Source: Manihot esculenta
Lineage: Eukaryota; Streptophyta; Magnoliopsida; Malpighiales; Euphorbiaceae
NCBI RefSeq assembly: GCF_001659605.2
Contig: NC_035163.2
Span: 31,460,158-31,524,157 of the forward strand
DNA: 64,000 bases
Direction: 5' to 3'
In this document: positions 60,150 to 64,000 of the stretch, one piece after another
How the letters are laid out: each line of letters starts with the position of its first letter
How positions within the stretch are numbered: the first letter of the stretch is position 1
Notes under the pieces: model-generated
The model's database searches: none
Seen by the model: the letters and a program-made list of their open reading frames with translations, nothing else
Told to the model about the DNA's origin: nothing
Translations under genes and position numbers: made by a program

Positions 60150-60438
60150 TTTTTTTTTTAATAACAAGAAAATTTCATTAATTCAAAGAGAACAAAGAAA
60201 CAATATGAGGAGGACGGATATCAATCCAAACTCCTTGACCTGACTCAGAATGAGCCGATATTGGTAGAACATGAGCGACATCATTCGCAGATCTATAAAC
60301 AAAAACACACTTTGCTTCCTCATAACTAGATAGAAGCAGTTTACAATCTTAAACCAAAAGGCCAAAAAACGATAAATCATCTAACAAAACACAATTAACT
60401 GACATCACAAGTATCTGAGCATCCAATTCGAAAAGAAC
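60150..60438 (-). mobile_element. 5'-truncated LINE 3' end: RNase H (RVT_3) remnant with poly(A)
   Basis: Reverse strand from 60438 reads VLFELDAQILVMSVNC, then DDLSFFGLLV, a TAA (60351-60349), DCKLLL, FVYRSANDVAHVL and GVWIDIRPPHIVSLF before stop codons at 60180. This order (acidic start with a catalytic Asp, DCK, RSAN..AH, W.D..PP) is that of the RNase H domain at the C terminus of plant LINEs. The stop is followed 18 bases later by a 10-base poly(A), as expected for a LINE 3' end. Only the last ~90 codons remain; no target duplication was identified. Confidence 0.65.
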
Positions 60439-61224
60439 TCGATTCGATCCATACTCTTAAGTATCATATAAATAAGATTTGGTATACAATAACGGTAGTT
60501 AGGGAGAAATGAAACATTATCCAATGGTGAGATCTTAAACGTTCTTTTTTTGGAGTTTTGGGACATGAAAAATGCCGTGGTTTTGGGGCCAAAGGCACAG
60601 GCTCTTGTATGTAAGAATTCCCAACACATTAAGCCACCCTTCTCGCTTCTTCCCCAACGCGTGACAAATTAATAGTACTGCCAGTCGGCTATGCTCCAAT
60701 ATTAAAATATCTATTTACTATTAAAATAATTAATATTATCGAATAAAATTTAAATCATGATTTAGTGAATTTTAAAAATGTAACTAAAATTTTATTGTAT
60801 TATTTATTTATTCATCAAATATATCATTAAGTATGAAATATTTATCGTATATAATAGTAATTTTTTAAATATAAAATTTATATACGTAAATATCTATAAA
60901 AAGAAATAAAATTTAAAAATCAATCATAATATAAGAAATATAAGTCAAATGTGAAGCACAACAAATGGATTTAGTGAATCTTATAGTCTAATTATTAAAA
61001 GCCTTTAGTGAGGTGATCCCATGACCTTGAAATTATTTCCAGCTACTAGATCATGTTCATGTATTGCACTCAAAGCCTTTTTTGTTCTACTTAGTCAACA
61101 ATTTTTGCTTTATTTTAAACCCTAATCATGATAGCTATCCCCCTAGAATTGGAAATTCATAGTGGAGAGAATCAACTTAAAACAGATTTGTCCACATTAT
61201 TTGGTCATCTTTATCCACCTAGTG

Positions 61225-62165
61225 CTAATTAATAGAGGTAGATATTCAAAAGGCAAAAATTGGTGGCTGTCAAAACCTTGTAGAAAAAGAGAGCGTGCTT
61301 GCAACAATAATATATACACAAATACAAGTGCAAATCATGTTAGCTTTTGTGGGTAGTGACACATTCATAAGCTTACTTCAATGGCAAGTAAATTAAGTTT
61401 AATTTTGAAAGTTCTCAAATTCAAAAAAAAAAAAAAAATCAATGAATAGTGCCATTACTAGAGGCAGATCTTCAAGTAAAAGGCAAAGACTAGATTGTGC
61501 AAAAATATTTTAGACAAAATAACTTAATTGAAATAATAATATATACATAAATCCCACATCGATTTTTTTTCAAATCATGTTGCTTTATCGATAGCGTTAT
61601 CCTCATGGGCTTATTTCAGCCTAATAAGAATATTTAAGTGCTTTGAGGACTTTTCGGTCACTTTAAGTACATTCGAAAATTAGATTGATTTAATAGCATT
61701 CTCATTCACTGGTATGTATAAATCTCTCTAGCAGAACACCAATTCCATCGAAAAATTGAGATAGACACTAAATCTTAAATATAGGTAATTGAATTTTTTA
61801 TTACTTATTATTCTAATTTGAATCCGTACTTTGGCAGCAAACAAAGAGGAGGATTGACCCAAACTGTAAGCAATTAATAGTTTTCAATCTAATTTGATAC
61901 GCGCTATTTAATTTCTTTGAAGAATCAGAATTGGTGTAGAAAAATAAATAGTAATTGATTTACTATGATCTGCTTTTTAAATGACATGAAAGACGGCTTA
62001 TTGCAAATAAATTAAGTTGAATTTTGAATGGTATTATGTTAAAAAAAAGAAAGTCATGGATAATGCCCATTACTAGAGGCAGATCTTCAAAGGCATAATT
62101 TGAATTGTGCCAAAACCTTCTAGATAAAATAAGGTGCTTGCAAGAATATTTAAGTGACAGGTTGG
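61225..62165 (+). repeat. Three diverged direct repeats
   Basis: The 24-mer beginning CCATTACTAGAGGCAGATC occurs at 61452-61475 and 62067-62090 (spacing 615) with homologous flanks on both sides (AAATTAAGTTTAATTTTGAA upstream, AGATAAAATAA-like downstream). A third, weaker copy is at about 61230-61330. No coding potential. Confidence 0.75.
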
Positions 62166-63519
62166 AGATTTGTTATCATGGGTTTTCTTTTTCTTCTGCT
62201 GTTTCACCACTGTTTTATAGAGACATAAAATTATTTTTTGAGTTTTCATTTAATTTATGAATTTTAATTAAAAGGTTTATATTTAAATCTCGACAGTTTT
62301 CGTCAGTGGAAAAATAAAATTATTTAATTGTTCTAAACTATATAGGAATCGTAAGATCCTCTTTAAACAAATCTCACGTTTGGTCTTTTCAATACGAAAT
62401 TGGACAGCAACTATTGACAGCTCCTATTCAAAAGGTCATTAATGATTTAGGCAATGTGATTTCTCTTTGACACGAAGCCAAAGTATGATCCTATTTCAAG
62501 CAGCTACAGCAATAGCTTTTAGGCCAAGATAAACTTCAAGGAATCATGCTCTTTTTATGTATATATATAAAACACCATAAATAGCTGAACCTTTAAGAAG
62601 AAATTAACACGTGAAAAAAAAAAGAAATAATAATAAATAATGATAATCACGTGGAAGAATTTGGTTGCGGGGCACATCAACATGTGAACCCTATTCTAAA
62701 ATATCAAAGACCCAACTTCTCCCACTTGCATGGAATCCAATAAGAAGAATATAGAAATTAACCTTTATTTTTATATTAAAAGACACAATTCTTTTCCTAG
62801 TTTTATTTTCTATACATGACCTAACTTGGCTATCCACATAGAAAACTAGCTACCTCACATGGATTTCATTAATTAACAAGTCTCACTCTCTCTCTCTCTC
62901 TATATATATATATTTATGCGACCATACACAAAGAAAATTAGGTAAACATATGAGATAATGTAATAATTTATAATTTTTTTCTACAATAAAACATTAATTA
63001 AGACAATTAATTGATAATTAGTGCTTATATTAGGTCAATTATCATGGTGTAAATAATTGTAATAGCTATAATATACTGTGATGTTAGGTTAGGTATTCAC
63101 TGATTGATATTTATATTATAATACAATAAATAATTAGGTTACTGTTTTTCCTCGTGTAAAAGAAAAGTTGCCCATATCTTAAAAATATCACTTTATCTTA
63201 TAGCCAATTATAACAGGTGCATTTAATATAAATCTGACTTAATTATATTAAATATTTTATCAAGAAAAAATATATAATTTTTTTACTAGTTTGTTCTTTG
63301 CCTGATAGAAAATAATTATAAGTATTCAGTTATATATGTTCAGTCAACCTGAAATTATTATATATATAAATTATATTCAATTTTTTCAGTTTTTTTTCTT
63401 CAATAATCGTCTTTCTTTTTGCTACCTCTATGTTGCTGTCCTGTGCTCTTTCTAAATAGGGGATAGTTTATCCTTCCTTCTACTTAGAGAATAGATTTTA
63501 CTTCCTTCCCACCCGTAAG

Positions 63520-63597
63520 TAGGATTTTGTGTATAAATAATTGATTTTTTTTTTATTGAATTACAAATCTGTAGGATTTTGTGTATAAATAATTGAC
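63520..63597 (+). repeat. Tandem duplication, 52-bp spacing
   Basis: TAGGATTTTGTGTATAAATA followed by ATTGA occurs at 63520 and again at 63572, with related AT-rich sequence between. Confidence 0.8.
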
Positions 63598-64000
63598 TAT
63601 TTTTATTAGATTGCAGATCCATACTTTTTTATGGGAGGAATTTTTGAATCTATTTTGTTCTTTGTTTTTCTTTGTGCTTTGTGCTCTTATTGCATGTAAG
63701 TGATCCAATTCGTCCTCATAGATGCATTTGCATTTTCTCCAAGCGAGAAGAAAAGACTAAGATTTTAACGATGATTGTTTTTTCAAGACTCATGTTTTTT
63801 TCCTTTACTTTTTATCCTTCTTCGTCTGTGGTACTTTAAAGAGATAGATCTATTTATATTGATTGTGAAAAAGAGTTTTAAGTTTTCTACTTTTGCCGAC
63901 AATCTTGGGGATTTCTGCCCTTTCTAATTTGTTTATTAGAAGGTTGATTTAAGGCTTAGAGTGTCGAGGAGCCCTTCTCAGTGGACCCTTCACAGTTTGG

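Larger units (their letters stand above)
58304..64000. other. Gene-poor AT-rich end of the window
   Basis: MATE promoter, then AT-rich DNA with poly(A) runs (for example 59064-59084), a LINE remnant near 60150-60438, a degenerate direct-repeat set at 61.2-62.2 kb and a 52-bp duplication near 63520. No intact gene seen up to the edge. Confidence 0.6.

Noticed and set aside
1..64000. CRISPR arrays, operons or prokaryotic defence systems
   Set aside because: The window is plant nuclear DNA; the only regular arrays are the retrotransposon tandem repeats and microsatellites, which have no spacer architecture.

Overview
This window looks like nuclear DNA of a flowering plant, most likely a eudicot. 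Genes have short exons with GT-AG introns, intergenic DNA is very AT-rich, and the gene set is plant-specific (SWEET, FLZ zinc finger, LEA5/SAG21, DETOXIFICATION-type MATE). The species cannot be named from the sequence alone. Exon boundaries were placed by eye using splice signals, codon phase and family conservation.

Layout. 1-642: 3' end of a ribosomal protein eL22 gene (+). 2882-3435: two-exon LEA5/SAG21-type gene (+). 4842-18413: complete 13.57-kb Ty3/gypsy LTR retrotransposon of the Tat type (Retand/Grande-like), with two 483-bp LTRs differing at two positions and a perfect 5-bp target duplication. 19172-20440: intronless OCTOPUS/DUF740-like gene (-). 22685-24312: six-exon SWEET16/17-like vacuolar sugar carrier (-). 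26063-31677: 18-exon peroxisomal multifunctional protein MFP2 (-). 33978-40459: 13-exon FANCI homologue (+). 41154-43499 (-) and 44661-47829 (+): two LC8-type dynein light chain genes, head to head, lying on an inverted duplication. 51249-51815: two-exon FLZ zinc-finger gene (-). 56599-58231: two-exon MATE transporter (-). The last 5.7 kb is gene-poor and holds a LINE RNase H remnant and dispersed tandem copies.

The retrotransposon is the most unusual part. Its gag-pol reading frame is intact. Downstream lie (i) about 1 kb of tandem repeats whose subunits form short stem-loops, with A-T and G-C pairs exchanged together at one stem position; (ii) a spliced three-exon gene on the opposite strand, with phase-consistent introns, a putative gypsy-type transposon domain (PF04195-like) and a coiled-coil C-terminal exon, broken by one in-frame TAG; and (iii) what appears to be a second, degenerate copy of the antisense-gene module, separated from the first by a duplicate polypurine tract. 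The host genes are functionally unrelated and show no sign of acting as a unit, apart from the divergent dynein light chain pair.
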